A stretch of 64,000 nt of DNA from Semisulcospira habei (taxonomy: Eukaryota; Mollusca; Gastropoda; Semisulcospiridae): positions 73,524,227-73,588,226 of the forward strand of contig BTPG01000006.1 of the NCBI GenBank assembly GCA_036245525.1, read 5' to 3'. The position numbers and the translations under genes are program-made. The notes below the pieces were generated by a model. It was not told where the DNA came from, ran no database searches, and worked only from the letters and a program-made list of their open reading frames with translations. Below are positions 31,734 through 43,179 of the stretch, piece after piece. The stretch's first letter is position 1. Every line of letters starts with the position of its first letter.

Positions 31734-32631
31734 ACAATGCCAAATGTCGAAATTCATCGTTTGGAGGGTGTGTTGTTTTTGTACCCTAGAGCACAGATTA
31801 TCGTCTGCATCAGCCTCGTTTTGAATAATGTGATATTTACTAGCCTACGTCACAAGGCAGAGCCCGGTCAATACTGCAGGTCACGAGGTCTTTAATGTAG
31901 TGAACACACGTCAGTGTACTGATGTTCTCCAACATCCCTTTGACATAATTTTCCACGAAAATGTAGAATAAACCTTCCATACTTACTATGCTGTCAAAAT
32001 CACTGATGCGGGTTCCCCTTGACCTCCTACTAGTAACGACCACTGTGCTGCATCAGTAGTCAGTGCACGCCCGAGGGCATGGGTTGTTCAACTCAGTCTC
32101 CGCGCCAAGCGACGGAGCCAGTGTCCACACTACCTAGTTTGACCTTTGATCCTTTTCCTCAGAAACATGAAACAGAACAGTGGTATTTATACCCACTTTC
32201 TGCACTGCAATTTTACATCGCACACATCAAAGTCTATGTAACTAAAAGCATCTCTGGAAACAACAAATACACCATTGCAGCAGAAACACAACCTCTGTGA
32301 ATCGAGTGAATGAGAGCCCGCACAGACAAAAACGTGTCACGACCAGCGATGTGCAGTAATTTTGACACACACCGTAGTTTTTCAGATCCTTACAGCATAA
32401 AATCTGACAACTAGCTTGTAACTTTATGACAAAACAGGTTTAAATTCTTGCAAAATCAGTAAGAGATAAATTCTACTGTAGATCATGAATTCTGAAAATC
32501 ACTAGCGCTCGCGGAACTATAGAAAGATCGACAAAGACTTTAGATTACTTACTGATTCTCATAGCAGGAAAGCAACAAATTCCGGATGGGCGGTCAAGCC
32601 AAGCTCTATATTCCCTTCTCCGATGTCAGTT

Positions 32632-32754
32632 CTACTTAGGGGTATCTTGTCTCACTTTCTCTTTCTTCTCTTCAATTCCGAGTCTGCCATTGTGGGCCCG
32701 GCGTGAGTCGACTGATACTTTCTCAGTTTTTTTCTTTGCTGGTTCATCCGCCAT
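32632..32754 (-). other. Short TIR ORF, left arm
   Basis: Forty codons beginning MADEPAKKK in a CAAGATGGCGG start context. The right arm has the same first seven residues, then diverges after an indel. A lysine-rich start could be nuclear. No family is recognised, and it may be only a remnant of a captured 5' gene end. Confidence 0.3.
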
Positions 32755-32835
32755 CTTGTCTCTGATTGGTTATAATTATGCAGATGACCTAAGGTCGCAT
32801 AGAATAGTTATGACGTCAGCTACCATCGCCTATCA
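32745..32835 (-). promoter_or_regulatory. Promoter-like cluster in the left TIR
   Basis: Read on the minus strand: TGACGTCA (CRE, 32811-32818), then AACCAATCAGAGA (CCAAT box), then CAAGATGGCGG (YY1-like, overlapping an ATG). The same order occurs in the right TIR. Motifs are seen; activity is inferred. Confidence 0.45.
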
Positions 32836-33018
32836 GAAGCAATCCTTTGACGGTGTTCAGTCACAAGATTCTGGCAGCCTCTTTTTGCTTTGAACGGACA
32901 AAAGAAAGCATTTGGTGGACAATAGGTGGTTATTGTCTATGTGGGTGTGTATACTGAATCCCAGTAAAAAAATTTTGCGAACTGAAGCATTAAAAAAGGT
33001 CAGGAGTGCCCCTTTAAG

Positions 33019-33230
33019 TTAAGTAAATTGCAAGTACTTAATAAGTAATTTATAAGTTACTTACAACTGTTAAGTACCTTTGTAAGTAACTTTGCAGGTT
33101 CTTGTAAGTAACTTGACATAAAAACTTGTAAGTGGCTTGACTTAAGTTCTTATAAGTTCTTGACTCAAGTCACCAAGTTACTCGGACAATTTTACCAAGT
33201 TACATGGACAGCAAAATAACTTTTTTCTCA
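33019..33230. repeat. AAGTAACTT-type degenerate repeats inside the element
   Basis: Recurring AAGTACTT, AAGTAACTT and CAAGTTACTT motifs. A second copy lies in pieces at 34020-34050, 34938-35022 and 36109-36215, split by two LINE insertions, so this part of the element was duplicated in tandem. Confidence 0.8.
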
Positions 33231-33405
33231 GTAATAGTCTGGGGGTGGAGCTGATGGTGTAAAATAGCTAGGTATGACATCTCTCTGTGAATTGTATGAC
33301 AGAAATAAAGAAAAACGTATCTTTACTTGCTTAAAAGACCTGCACTTTTTCCATGGTCTCTTTCACTGCTATCTTATTTCTGTCTTCTAAAAAAGTTGTT
33401 TTCAG

Positions 33406-33765
33406 TTATTCAACATTCATGTGTTGACCACACATTTTGTTTTGGATTTTAGACTTCTGCTGTTTATAATTCACTAAATCATCCTGCACTCTCCTAATTT
33501 CATCATCATCGAATTTATTATCCTCTAAAGCTTTACTGATAATAAGTTTCATACTGGTCAGCTTTGCTCCAGCAAGAGTACTTAATGCTTCATGCTTTTG
33601 CAACTTCTTATGAAATCTTTTGTTAAAGGCTTCCAAACCAAAGCATGCCAGGCATGTGAATACAATGACTCCTTCAAGAGCAATACCAATTATGCTCCCA
33701 ACTTTTGTTGCAAACAGAGCTACACCCCTGACAGATAAACTGGCTGAAACCATAGCAACAGCCAT
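33406..33765 (-). CDS. Polinton-associated membrane protein ORF (copy 1, intact)
   Basis: The product is 119 codons. The N-terminal half has two hydrophobic stretches (MVSASLSVRGVALF and IIGIALEGVIVFTCLACF), consistent with membrane helices. The C-terminal half is a charged helix (KKLQKHEALSTLAGAKL then ISKALEDN) likely to form a coiled coil. Two further, broken copies follow on the same strand (36430-36650 and 37417-37715). Conservation in three copies argues for a genuine element gene. I know no biochemical function; a membrane-associated virion or host-interaction role would be speculation. Confidence 0.6.
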   Translation of the reverse strand: MAVAMVSASLSVRGVALFATKVGSIIGIALEGVIVFTCLACFGLEAFNKRFHKKLQKHEALSTLAGAKLTSMKLIISKALEDNKFDDDEIRRVQDDLVNYKQQKSKIQNKMCGQHMNVE

Positions 33766-34051
33766 TGTTGTGAGAGAGAGGGAAAGTGGGATTTCAACCC
33801 CATCCCTCCCATACAGACTGAGCCCATGCCAAAAACAAAGTTTTTTTTTAAAATATCAATGCCCACAGCTCTCACAAAACCCCACCTCAATTCTAACCAC
33901 AACTGTATTTTGAAGAGAAAGTACAAGCCCACCCCACCTATCTATTATCTTAATTTCACCCTAATTAATTTGCCATTTAGGGCCATCACCTTCCACAACA
34001 TAACACAACATTAACAACTCCTTAAGTTAAAGTAAATTACAAGTACTTAAT

Positions 34052-34935
34052 AGGTCCTCCATCAGCCAGCACCAAAGGTAGAACATCGCCCTCCCCATAT
34101 CTCCATCGGCGAGTCTGAACTGAAATCAGTGCACCAGTTTACCTACCTTGGCTGCATCATCACATCAGATGCCAAGCTGGACAAGGAGCTGGACAGCAGG
34201 CTGGCAAAAGCGAACAGTGCTTTTGGGCATCTATACAAGTGTGTGTGGCACAATCAACAGCTGAAAACAGGCACCAAAATCAGCGTGTACAGAGCTGTCG
34301 TCCTCACCACCCTGCTGTATGGTTCCGAGTCCTGGGCTCTCTACTGCAGCCAACTACGACACCTCGAACGCTTCCACCAGCGCTGCCTGCGTACCATCCT
34401 TGGCATTCACTGGTTCATTCAGTGATTGTGTCACAAACGTCGAGGTCCTTGAACAGGCAGAAACTGTGAGCATCGAGGCTTTGCTGCTGCGGACACAGCT
34501 CCGCTGGGCTGGGCATGTCTCCAGGATGGAGGATCATCGCCTACCCAAGATCACTCTGTTCGGCGAGCTCACCACTGGACACAGAGACAGAGGGGCACCA
34601 AAGAAGAGATACAAAGACTGTCTCAAGAAGTCACTTAGTGCCTGCCAAATCGACCACCGCCAGTGGTCTTCACTTTCGGCGGACCGCGACACCTGGCGCT
34701 CCACTATCTACAAGGCAGCTGTCTCCTTTGAGGACTCTCGCAGAGCTAGCCTTAAAGACAAGCAGCTCAGGAGAAAAAACAGAGATGCCACAACTCAGAA
34801 CCCTGACCAGACCTCCCTCTGCAGCCACTGCAGTCGTACCTGCCTGTCCCAGATTGGCCTCCACAGTCACGAGCATGCCTGCAGACGCCATGGGCAACCC
34901 CTATAGAATCTTGGTTCGCGAAGTCAAGCCAAGAG
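34052..34935 (+). pseudogene. Second copy of the zinc-finger-tailed LINE, 5'-truncated
   Basis: Begins within ORF2 (HQFTYLGCIITSDAKLD), continues to RTILGIHW, and then a few extra bases near 34420-34426 shift the frame. The rest (LRWAGHVSRM, C-terminal finger) ends at 34906. DNA is very close to 30211-31733. It interrupts the AAGTACTTAATAGGTAAC repeat, with AATAG at both edges. Confidence 0.87.
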
Positions 34936-35021
34936 AATAGGTAACATATAAGTTACCTACAACTGACAAGTAACTTTGTAAGTAACTTTGCAAGTTCTTG
35001 TAAGATAGTTGGCATAAGTAC

Positions 35022-35158
<137 letters not shown>

Positions 35159-36108
35159 TCCCGTAGTCTTGCCGACCGTTGGGGCACCACTGATGACTTG
35201 GCAACCAGCTCCCTCCAATCGTCTCTGTTCTCTGCCATTCTCAGCGTATCGCCCAGCTTCAGTCCTGTCCACTCTGAGATATTGTCCTCCCATCTTTTCC
35301 TCTGTCTTCCTCTCCTTCATCCTCCTTGCACAGTGCCTTGCAGGATTGTTTTGGCAAGCCCTGCTGAACGCGTGACATGCCCATACCACTTCAGTTTGCG
35401 TTTTCTCACAATGGCTAATAAGTCTTCATAGGGCCCGATGGCTTGCCTGATTCTGCTTCCCACTTCCTCATTTGTGATGTGATCTCTGTATGAGATGCCA
35501 AGCAGCCTTTGAAAACATCTCATTTCAGTGGCTTGTATCCTCCTTTCAAGGTCTGCTGTGAGGGTCCATGACTCGCAGGCATACAAGAACACCGAGATGA
35601 CTAAGGAGCGCATCAGTCTGATCTTGGAGCAGAGTGTGATGTTTCTGTCCTTCCATATGGTCTTCAATCTTGTCAGTGCTGTTGTTGTCTGCGCAATCCT
35701 GGACAGTATTTCTGGTTTTGATCCCTCATCTGTCACAATGGCTCCTAAGTATTTGAATTTCTTAACTGTTTCCAGTTTTTGGCCTCCAACCATGATTACA
35801 GTGCCAATGCCACTGGCGTTATTGGTCATCAGTTTGGTCTTCTCTGCACTGATTTCCATCCCATATGCAATGGCTGTACTATCCAGCTTTTCCACCAGCT
35901 GAGCTAGCTCCTTCTCTGTTCCTGCAAGGCCATCAATGTTGTCCGCAAAGAGCAAGTTTGTGATTGTTTTGCCACCAATACTGACAGTTCCTTCATGATC
36001 TTTCAGAGCGTCTATCGTGATTCTTTTCAGGAAGATGTTGAAAAGAGTAGGTGAGAGCAAGCAGCCTTGTCTGACTCCAACTGTAGTCCTAAACCAGTTT
36101 CCTAAACT
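35159..36108 (-). pseudogene. RTE-type LINE fragment (minus)
   Basis: Encodes the reverse-transcriptase C-terminal half: TTVGVRQGCLLSPTLFNIF, the catalytic box as LLFADNIDG, FKYLGAIVTDEG, CESWTLTADLERR and [18 protein letters not shown] with a basic tail. The 3' end runs into (GATA)n. The catalytic box reads FADN where FADD is required, so the second Asp is lost although the frame over this stretch is open. It interrupts the duplicated AAGTAACTT segment of the Polinton. A shorter copy of the same family lies at 56724-57012. Confidence 0.85.
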
Positions 36109-36429
36109 TTCCTTGACTTAAAATATGTACATAAAAGTGACTTGACCTAACTTCTTACAAGTTCTTGACTCAAGTCATCAAGTTACTTGGTCAATGTTGA
36201 TAAGTTACATGGATAACAAAATAACCTTTTTTCTCAGTAATAGTCTGGGGGTGGAGCCAATGGGGTTCAATAGCCACTTGCAATATCTCTCTGATAATTG
36301 CATGTCAGAAATTTAAAAAAAAAAACTTATCTTTATTTACTTAGAAGACCTTGCATTTTTTCCATCATCTCTTTTACTCCTATATTTTTTCCTTCTTCTA
36401 AAAAATAGTTGTTTTCAGTTCCTTGACAT

Positions 36430-36650
36430 TCATGGGTTGACTACGCATCTTATTTTGAATTTCAGACTTCTGTTGTTTGTAATTGGCCAAATCATCTTAA
36501 ACTCATTATCGTTGATTTTATTCTCCTCTAAAGCTTTACTGATAATAAGTTTCATACTGCTCAGCTTTGCTTCAGCAAGAGTACTAAATGCTTCATACTT
36601 CTGTAACTTCTTATGAAATCTTTTGTTAAAGGGCTTACAAACCAAAGCAT
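36430..36650 (-). pseudogene. Polinton membrane protein ORF, C-terminal piece (copy 2)
   Basis: Encodes KRFHKKLQKYEAFSTLAEAKL and ISKALEENK, matching the C-terminal half of 33406-33765. The hydrophobic N-terminal half lies beyond the insertion at 36655-37416, at 37417-37715. The gene is therefore split by a MITE pair. Confidence 0.7.
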
Positions 36651-36654
36651 ACCA

Positions 36655-37048
36655 GAGTAAAGAAATCAGATCAAAGACAGTGATGTGAGAGGCTCAGATC
36701 CTTATGATGCCCCCTCACCCTCACCCCCCACACCACCACTACCACCACACCACCCCCACCCCCCACACCACCACCACCACCACCACCATTACCACCACCA
36801 CCACCACCACCACCACTACCCTCCCCCTGATGTGGGGGCTGTTAAGGATTTATACCTCATGCAAGTGGATAGTACATTATGACAATTTCACAATGAGTGA
36901 TGTCAGAATTTTAAAAAAAAATATAGCAGATAACTTTACATTGCTCCTGCAGAGGACAGTACAACCTTCTACCGATACACAGTTTGTGGGTTCTGTGTTT
37001 TACTGTGAAATACAAAGGAATATGAGAGAGAAAACTAATCTTGAAAAA
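36655..37048. repeat. Degenerate family A-like unit with (CCA)n expansion
   Basis: GAGGCTCAGATCCTTATGATGCCCCC and GTGGGGGCTGTTAAGGATTTATACCTC are the two arms of a family A-type hairpin. They are pushed apart by a (CCA)n/(CAC)n tract at about 36713-36827. Confidence 0.65.
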
Positions 37049-37416
37049 GAAGATTGCAAAGTGAAATAGGTGGGGGTGATGTCGGGGGGGGGGGGGGGGG
37101 GGTGTGCATGGTTGACCAGTGATCGTGGATCTACTTTGGTCAGGGCATGAAAGGGGTGGGGGGGAAGGAATGGGAGGGAGGGGTGTGCTGGGAGGGTGAC
37201 TGGAGGCAGTGCATGTGGGGGCCCCCATGAGGGGGGGGGGGTGTCACATGTTCCACTATTCTGGCCCCTTGGTGCATGCAAATTTAAATCTAGGTCCCCC
37301 TCTTTCCTATTTTTTGTTGTTGTGTGTTTTGACCAAAGTAGATCTATGATCATTGGTCAATCATGCACACTTCTCTCCCCTGAGAGTGCTTTTACCTGCT
37401 TTACTTTGTAATCTTC
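37049..37416. mobile_element. 368-bp TIR element homologous to the satellite unit
   Basis: Inverted ends of about 100 bp (37049-37150 and 37315-37416) share GAAGATTRCAAAGTRAA, then TGTGCATGRTTGACC and GATCTACTTTGGTCA. The interior (GTGACTGGAGGCAGTGCATG, CATGCAAATTTAAATCTAGG) and the ends both match the 522-527 bp unit of the array at 12411. Together with the preceding unit it splits the Polinton gene. AAAGCATRCCA occurs on both outer sides (about 36644-36654 and 37419-37429). Confidence 0.8.
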
Positions 37417-37715
37417 CCAAAGCATGCCAGGCATGTGAATGCACTGACTCCTTCAAATAGCAATTCCTATGACACTCCCAATTCCTGCTGCAAACAGAGC
37501 AACACACCAACAGATAAACTGGCTGAAACCATACTGACAGCCATAGTTGTGTTGTGTACAGAATTGAAAGCTGTATTATACAGTCTTTTACACCTTGAAT
37601 ATTTTGCCTCTTCACCTTCTAAATACTCTAATGCTTCTGTAATGTTGATTAAACAAAATGAATCTGCCTGTAATCTTTCCTCAGGCTGTACTTGCAGATA
37701 CAAGAGCACCATTTT
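37417..37715 (-). pseudogene. Polinton membrane protein ORF, N-terminal piece (copy 2, continued)
   Basis: Encodes AMVSASLSVG-like and SRCKRLYNTAFNSVHN stretches on the minus strand, extending further N-terminal than copy 1. Broken by frame changes in the hydrophobic region. Confidence 0.55.
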
Positions 37716-37738
37716 TTTATGGCAAATATTTTTCTTAT

Positions 37739-38395
37739 TTAATCAGCAATTACATTTTGCAACTCTCCAGGGGTACATAATTTGCTAGCATAATAAAATG
37801 AAACAAGATCTATGTGAGATAGCTTTATGTAATTTAATGCAACTAGAATTGTTTCATTGACTACTACTTTAACAGCTGTGTTACCAATCAATACTTTTTT
37901 ATCGGTGCCTTTCCTAATTGCAAAGAATACTTTGTAAGATTTGTTGCTGAGTTGTCCCATGTAAGTTTGATTCCCTGTGCAATTTCTGCTTCTGACACAT
38001 CATCTGAAGGTCTTAATATGATTTCAAAAATTATTGTTGCTTAACTAGCTAATCGAAAGTTTTCTGGTGTAAGCACACCAGTAGGATCGAGTCTACCCTT
38101 TTTACCTGTGAGATGATACCTCGGTTTCTCATAGATTAGTTTTATATTATCTCTATTGCTGCCTGCAGAGTAGCTCGGAACAAAATCTCACAAGTAAAGG
38201 GCCAGAGATAAGAGCTTTTCTAAATGTTAAGTTTACATCTTCAGTAATTACATAAGGACTAATGAATTCAAACTTTATGCCCCAGTCAACTGTAGGAGCA
38301 GGAGCAACACCAGGAGCAGAAACAGCTATCCACTTATTACCTGCATGTTTTAAGAGGTAGAGCACATTATTTACAGCACTACATACAGTAACATC
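37739..38395 (-). pseudogene. Conserved Polinton-associated ORF, broken
   Basis: Two open blocks on the minus strand, 38153-38365 (LLKHAGNKWIAVSAPG, VDWGIKFEFISPYV) and 37739-37960 (KSYKVFFAIRKGTDKKVLIG, ALNYIKLSHIDLVSFYYAS), are separated by stops near 38035-38150. The beta-rich look suggests a structural protein. I do not recognise a named family, and there is no equivalent in fragment 1. Confidence 0.5.
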
Positions 38396-38629
38396 ATGAA
38401 GCTGATTAAGTTTAGGATACCTTCTTTATGCATCATCTTTTACATCATCAATTACTTTCCATTTGTTACAATCCAGCAGAATCAAGTTCAAGACCATACA
38501 CTTCTCCCACCTCACCTTTATCAAAAAAATGTACATCAGCCAAATCTTTCAACACTATTACTGGACACGAATTGGTGTAATTCTCGGTTTTGGACCAGCA
38601 ATCATTTGTATTCACAACAATAATAAAAT

Positions 38630-39310
38630 TTATTTAATTTCCAAGACAACACTAAAATCATGCATCAGAACTGGTTTACCATTCTGATTAATTACAGATA
38701 AACACAATGATTCAAAGAAACTGACACATAATTTCTTAAACTGCAAATTAGGAAATCTAACAAGCATCTTAACACCATTATGTAATTTTTCAGTCATGTT
38801 TAATTTTTTTAAATAAACATTTAATATTGTGTGTACTGACAAATTAAGAGGATATTTTCCAGTTATTTTATCTTCAGATGTCGTACGTTACCAAACCTCA
38901 GTATTATTACCTCCAAAATTGCATGTCCAACTCTCATCCCTAGCAGGTAAAGGTCCATCTAGTAAACCAAGTAAATGTACAAGTTTACTTGAAGTTATAG
39001 GCTGACTACCTCCAGGAAATTCTAATGCAACAAGTAAGTTAGCCGGATTTAAAGTTGCTTTAATTTTTAATTCACTTTGAAATCAGTTAGCTTAAGTACA
39101 AAAGTCATAATACCCAGATGGTATCCTATGGATCTCAGTAGGAGTGGTAACATAACTTACATAATAATTACCATCTTCTACATTAAACCACTTTACAGCG
39201 TAGAACATTTCATGGGTAGCTACAACCCTGTTACTATCATGATTATCAATTTCATTTGTTAACAACACTGGTTTATTTGTATCAAGATTTGTTCAGGTAA
39301 TAAACATTTT
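38630..39310 (-). pseudogene. Polinton-type candidate minor capsid gene (copy 2), broken
   Basis: The last 70 codons (38630-38842) match 22830-23093. The upstream part runs to about 39310 with frameshifts and stops. Relative to fragment 1 there is an in-frame loss of about 17 codons in the C-terminal block. The function is inferred only from context. Confidence 0.5.
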
Positions 39311-39330
39311 TATTATCACATAAAAAAGCA

Positions 39331-40460
39331 CAATGGAATTTTAATCACAAACAAACATCAGTCCAAAACCATTTCAATTTAACGTGGATGCCAAGTACAA
39401 TGTCCCACCTACTAATGAACAGAAATCAATTTAACTAAATCAGCTCGACATAGCTGTGTTTGAAGGAGATTCCTTTCAAGTAAAAGTTCCAAGTCATTTT
39501 GATCATTACCTAAACCAACCAATAACAGATGATTCAACTGCAAGAAAGTGGTCTAAAAGTCCATTACAAATGTTTCAAAACCAGCTTAACTTTGCTGTGC
39601 TATGTTCAATTACTGACTGCGGTGTTTATTTTACAGACCACTCAAGTCACTCAAACAAACTGATTAGATCTGTGTATCAATTCCACACATATTACCAGCT
39701 TAGAAGAATACTGTCAGAACTCCATGTTCCACTACTAACTGACACTAGTTTCAACCATTTTAATAATCCCATGGATATGAAAGTGTTTGAACACATATGT
39801 AATGAATTTAACATCAGCACCAAGTATGACTTCACACAAAAGCTTGATGATCACCACAGCATGGGAACATTGTATTATGCTGTGAGTCACAGGCTATACC
39901 CTCAAGATTACTGGCCTCCCTACTCTTCATTCTCATTAAAAAGTACAAAATGGTTAGGCTAAATAGAACAGAAACAATCTAATGCCTGGACTACATTTGT
40001 CTTAGACAATAATGATGGGTTTACGAAAGCAGGAGTTAAACGCATTAATGAGTTTATCAGAATGTATGTGTGGTGTATACTAGGAGCACAATCTCAATGA
40101 AAATCAAATATCTTAAATGGAAGTGGCAAATTTGAAGCACAAAAACAGTTTCTTGCAAACCTGGAAGATGCTATAAACTCAGTAGTTGATCTCCCATCAA
40201 GCATACAATGCTATCAAGACATTCTCAGGTATGCCAGATCAAAAGTTGAGTTTGTAATTGGTATTGGGTTATACACGTTGCCATCTGAGCTTCAACCCCA
40301 AATAGGGACAATACAAAATTATAATAATGAAATTATTGCTGCAGGGGCTGGTCAGAAATTAGTACTCAATCAGACAGTAAACTTAAGTCCTACAACCACA
40401 CACTTACAACCCATTGCACCAGTTACACCTCTTGTGCCTGTGTACAATCAGTCAGACTAG
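39331..40460 (+). pseudogene. Conserved Polinton-associated gene of unknown role (copy 2), nonsense mutations
   Basis: Homologous to 23549-24278, but with the C-terminal third retained (FLANLEDAINSVVDLPSS, YARSKVEFVIGIGLYTLPSE, Pro/Thr-rich end). From 39456 the single frame runs to 40460, interrupted by TAA near 39960 and TGA near 40098. An early TAA also follows the ATG at 39331, with a frame change shortly after. Substitutions with few indels suggest a later inactivation than fragment 1. The role is unknown. Confidence 0.65.
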
Positions 40461-40601
40461 TTACACCAGCACCACCAGCACCAACACCAGTAAGACCAGT
40501 TACAGCACCAGTTACAGCAACAGGGGCTGAACAAACGCTTGTGCCGCTTGCATCACCGGAAAACTCACATGAGTCGGAGAGAACTGCTTTGGTAATAGGC
40601 C

Positions 40602-41433
40602 TTACTGGACTAAGGATATTACTTCTTTATCTGTTTCATTAAATACCCCGATATTAATCCTCCTACTGTCACCAGAAAGACCCACACACTCTCTGCCATA
40701 AACCCGACTACCTTCCCTGCTGTACTTATCAACCAACTGACAACACTCCTTTATTATGCCAGTCAAAACATCCATTGCTTTCACATCCAATTTCTTATGC
40801 AAGTCTGAAATATATCACAGTTTTTTTACCCATGACTGTGGATCATTTGGGTCAGATGGAGCTGAAGGCAGTGGAGGAGCTGGAGGTGTTGAGCCACCAC
40901 CCATTACAGCCATTACTACAGTACTAATAGTAAATCCATGAGCAGTAATTAAACTTGCAATAGTGATACCCTGCTCTCTGAAAAGTGTTTTCAATCTCTC
41001 AACCAAAGTTGTGTCTTCATGAAGTATTTTCTGAATCATTTCTCTAATCCTGGTGATTTGTGTTTATAGTTTTCTTTTCCAATTTCAATTACTTCTAGTC
41101 GTGCTGATCTTTCTATCTGCTTTAGCTAGTTTTTCCTTTTCTCGTTCTGTGATTATCAAGCTTGTTTAGTTTGGCTACATTATTTACCATTTCACCTCTA
41201 ATTGTTTGTAGTGATTTATTCAACCCCATTATCTCCCTCATAGGCAAGGGAGAGTCATCTATTGTTTTTATAACTTCATTTATTTGTTCTTCTGTAAATG
41301 AGGTTTTTTGTACTGCTTTATCTGCTATTTCTGGCAGGCCTTTTACTTCTGTCATTTTAATTTCTTGTCCCTTTTTGTACATTATGAAGAGCACTCTCAA
41401 GTTTGGGTGGTAACCTCTTACTATCAATACCAA
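40602..41433 (-). pseudogene. Polinton-associated coiled-coil and membrane-segment protein, frameshifted
   Basis: The N-terminal part (41122-41433) has FTEEQINEVIKTIDDSPLP and a helix likely to coil (LNKSLQTIRGEMVNNVAKL). A broken stretch at 41040-41121 follows. The C-terminal part (40815-41039) has LFREQGITIASLITAHG, the hydrophobic ISTVVMAVMGGG and a Pro-rich segment, continuing to 40602 in another frame. A membrane-active minor virion protein would fit this layout, but that is a guess. The gene is missing from fragment 1. Confidence 0.55.
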
Positions 41434-41518
41434 GGTAATGCAGCAGCCCCAGCGACACCACCGGCTTTAGTTTTGATTGTGCTTGTAGATCTAAACTTGG
41501 CAGGGTTGTTTTTATGGG

Positions 41519-41761
41519 TTAGATACACTTTACCTTTGTATTTACAAATAAGTGGCCCTTGTCATCAAGACCAAATTGATTAGGATCTATTACTTCTGGA
41601 CAGTCACCAACAATATCATAAAACGAGTTTACTTTGCTTTCTAAAAGTTCACGATGTAAACTAGATGTATTTCTTATACCACCCATATTCATTGTATTAT
41701 TATCATCATAGTAATACATGTCATCCATTTCAATGTCATGGCCAAATGCCCCTGCTGCCAT
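41519..41761 (-). CDS. Small conserved Polinton-associated ORF (copy 2, intact)
   Basis: Eighty codons starting MAAGAFGHDIEMDDMYYYDD and followed by LHRELLESKVNSFYDIVGD and a C-terminal KGHLFVNTKVK. It is divergent to the capsid-type gene, 100 bp away, as in fragment 1. There are no stops, so this may be the full length. No family name or function is recognised. Confidence 0.55.
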   Translation of the reverse strand: MAAGAFGHDIEMDDMYYYDDNNTMNMGGIRNTSSLHRELLESKVNSFYDIVGDCPEVIDPNQFGLDDKGHLFVNTKVKCI

Positions 41762-42176
41762 TGCTGTATTTTATTTTATTATCATGGTCAAATCCCCCTG
41801 CTGCCATTGTTGTATTTTTATTATTTATTTTGTATTTTTTGTTTTGATTTTGCATAATAAAATGACAAAGTCCTATGAATCAAAGTTAGACCCGTACAGA
41901 AAACTACATGAACCTCTAGGTGTTAAAGATCTTGTCCACCTGTATACACCATCCTGCTCACTACACTCTACTTCAGACACTCGTGTTTTCCGTATCCTTA
42001 GGCGTAATAAGGTCACTCAAAGTCATCGTGCATTTTCGTATTTTGGTCCCATCACATGGAACGCCCTCACAGCTGACGTGCGTCACTCATCATCTCTCTC
42101 CATTTTTAAATCCAAGCTTAAAACACACCTTTTTTGTTGCATATACTTAAAGATCATTTTGTCTGCTGGCTCATCA

Positions 42177-42177
<1 letters not shown>

Positions 42178-42248
<71 letters not shown>

Positions 42249-42253
42249 TGTGT

Positions 42254-42350
<97 letters not shown>

Positions 42351-42400
42351 GAGAGATTGAGAGAGAGAGAGAGAGAGAGATTGATTGATTGATTGATTGT
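42178..42400. repeat. (TG)n, (GA)n and (TTGA)n microsatellites
   Basis: TG at 42178-42300, GA at 42301-42380, TTGA at about 42380-42398. Confidence 0.95.
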
Positions 42401-42769
42401 ACATTGCTTAACGTCCCGACAGCAACAAGGCTTTCTCAGGACGTGCCTGCACTGCATGTGAAAAAAAAAAAGAAACAGAACATTGAATGTATGTCGCCAG
42501 CCGGTCAGATACATTAAATAAACCTAACACATGGGGCCTAAATAAAGCTAAGACCATTTAGCAACACACATCCAATATCAAGAGCTACAGGCAGTGCAGA
42601 CAGTAGGGAGAGTTTTAAAAAGGCAAATACAGGTGAATGGACAAAGGGTAGACAGAAACACATGCCCCAGAATAGAGAGAAAAACCCACCCTGTGGGGCT
42701 GACCAAGGTGACCCTGGGAACTAAAAAATACCTAACCCCACCCAAGTCCCCCAGGGCAGACCCGGGTGG

Positions 42770-42876
<107 letters not shown>

Positions 42877-43015
42877 TTTTGCTCCTTGTAAATCAATGTA
42901 TGTTTTGTTGTCTTGTTGTAGGCGTTTGTTTTTGTATTTTGATTTGTGTTTCATTACTATGATTGTAAAGCGCCTAGAGCACCTTGGTGATTAGGCGCTA
43001 TACAAATTACCTTTA

Positions 43016-43047
43016 TTCTTCTTCTTCTTCTTCTTCTTTTTCTTCTT

Positions 43048-43119
<72 letters not shown>
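43016..43119. repeat. (CTT)n then (ATT)n tail of the L2 fragment
   Basis: TTC/CTT to 43078, then ATT to the junction with capsid-type coding. Confidence 0.93.
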
Positions 43120-43121
<2 letters not shown>

Positions 43122-43179
43122 GGGTATCAGGCAATCAATTGTTATCACAAGCAATCCTAGCACCATAGGTCAAAACCAA

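Larger units (their letters stand above)
29640..33018. repeat. Left terminal inverted repeat, interrupted by a LINE
   Basis: Apart from the LINE at 30211-31733, this arm matches 52207-53977 in inverted orientation, including both outer and inner ends (GGAGTGCCCCTTTAAG). Each arm also has a segment of roughly 600 bp missing from the other (about 32107-32705 here). Confidence 0.85.

Noticed and set aside
31307..31789. Additional open frames overlapping the LINE in 30.2-31.8 kb
   Set aside because: They are out-of-frame shadows of the reverse-transcriptase frame, which alone carries the FADD box and the zinc-finger tail.
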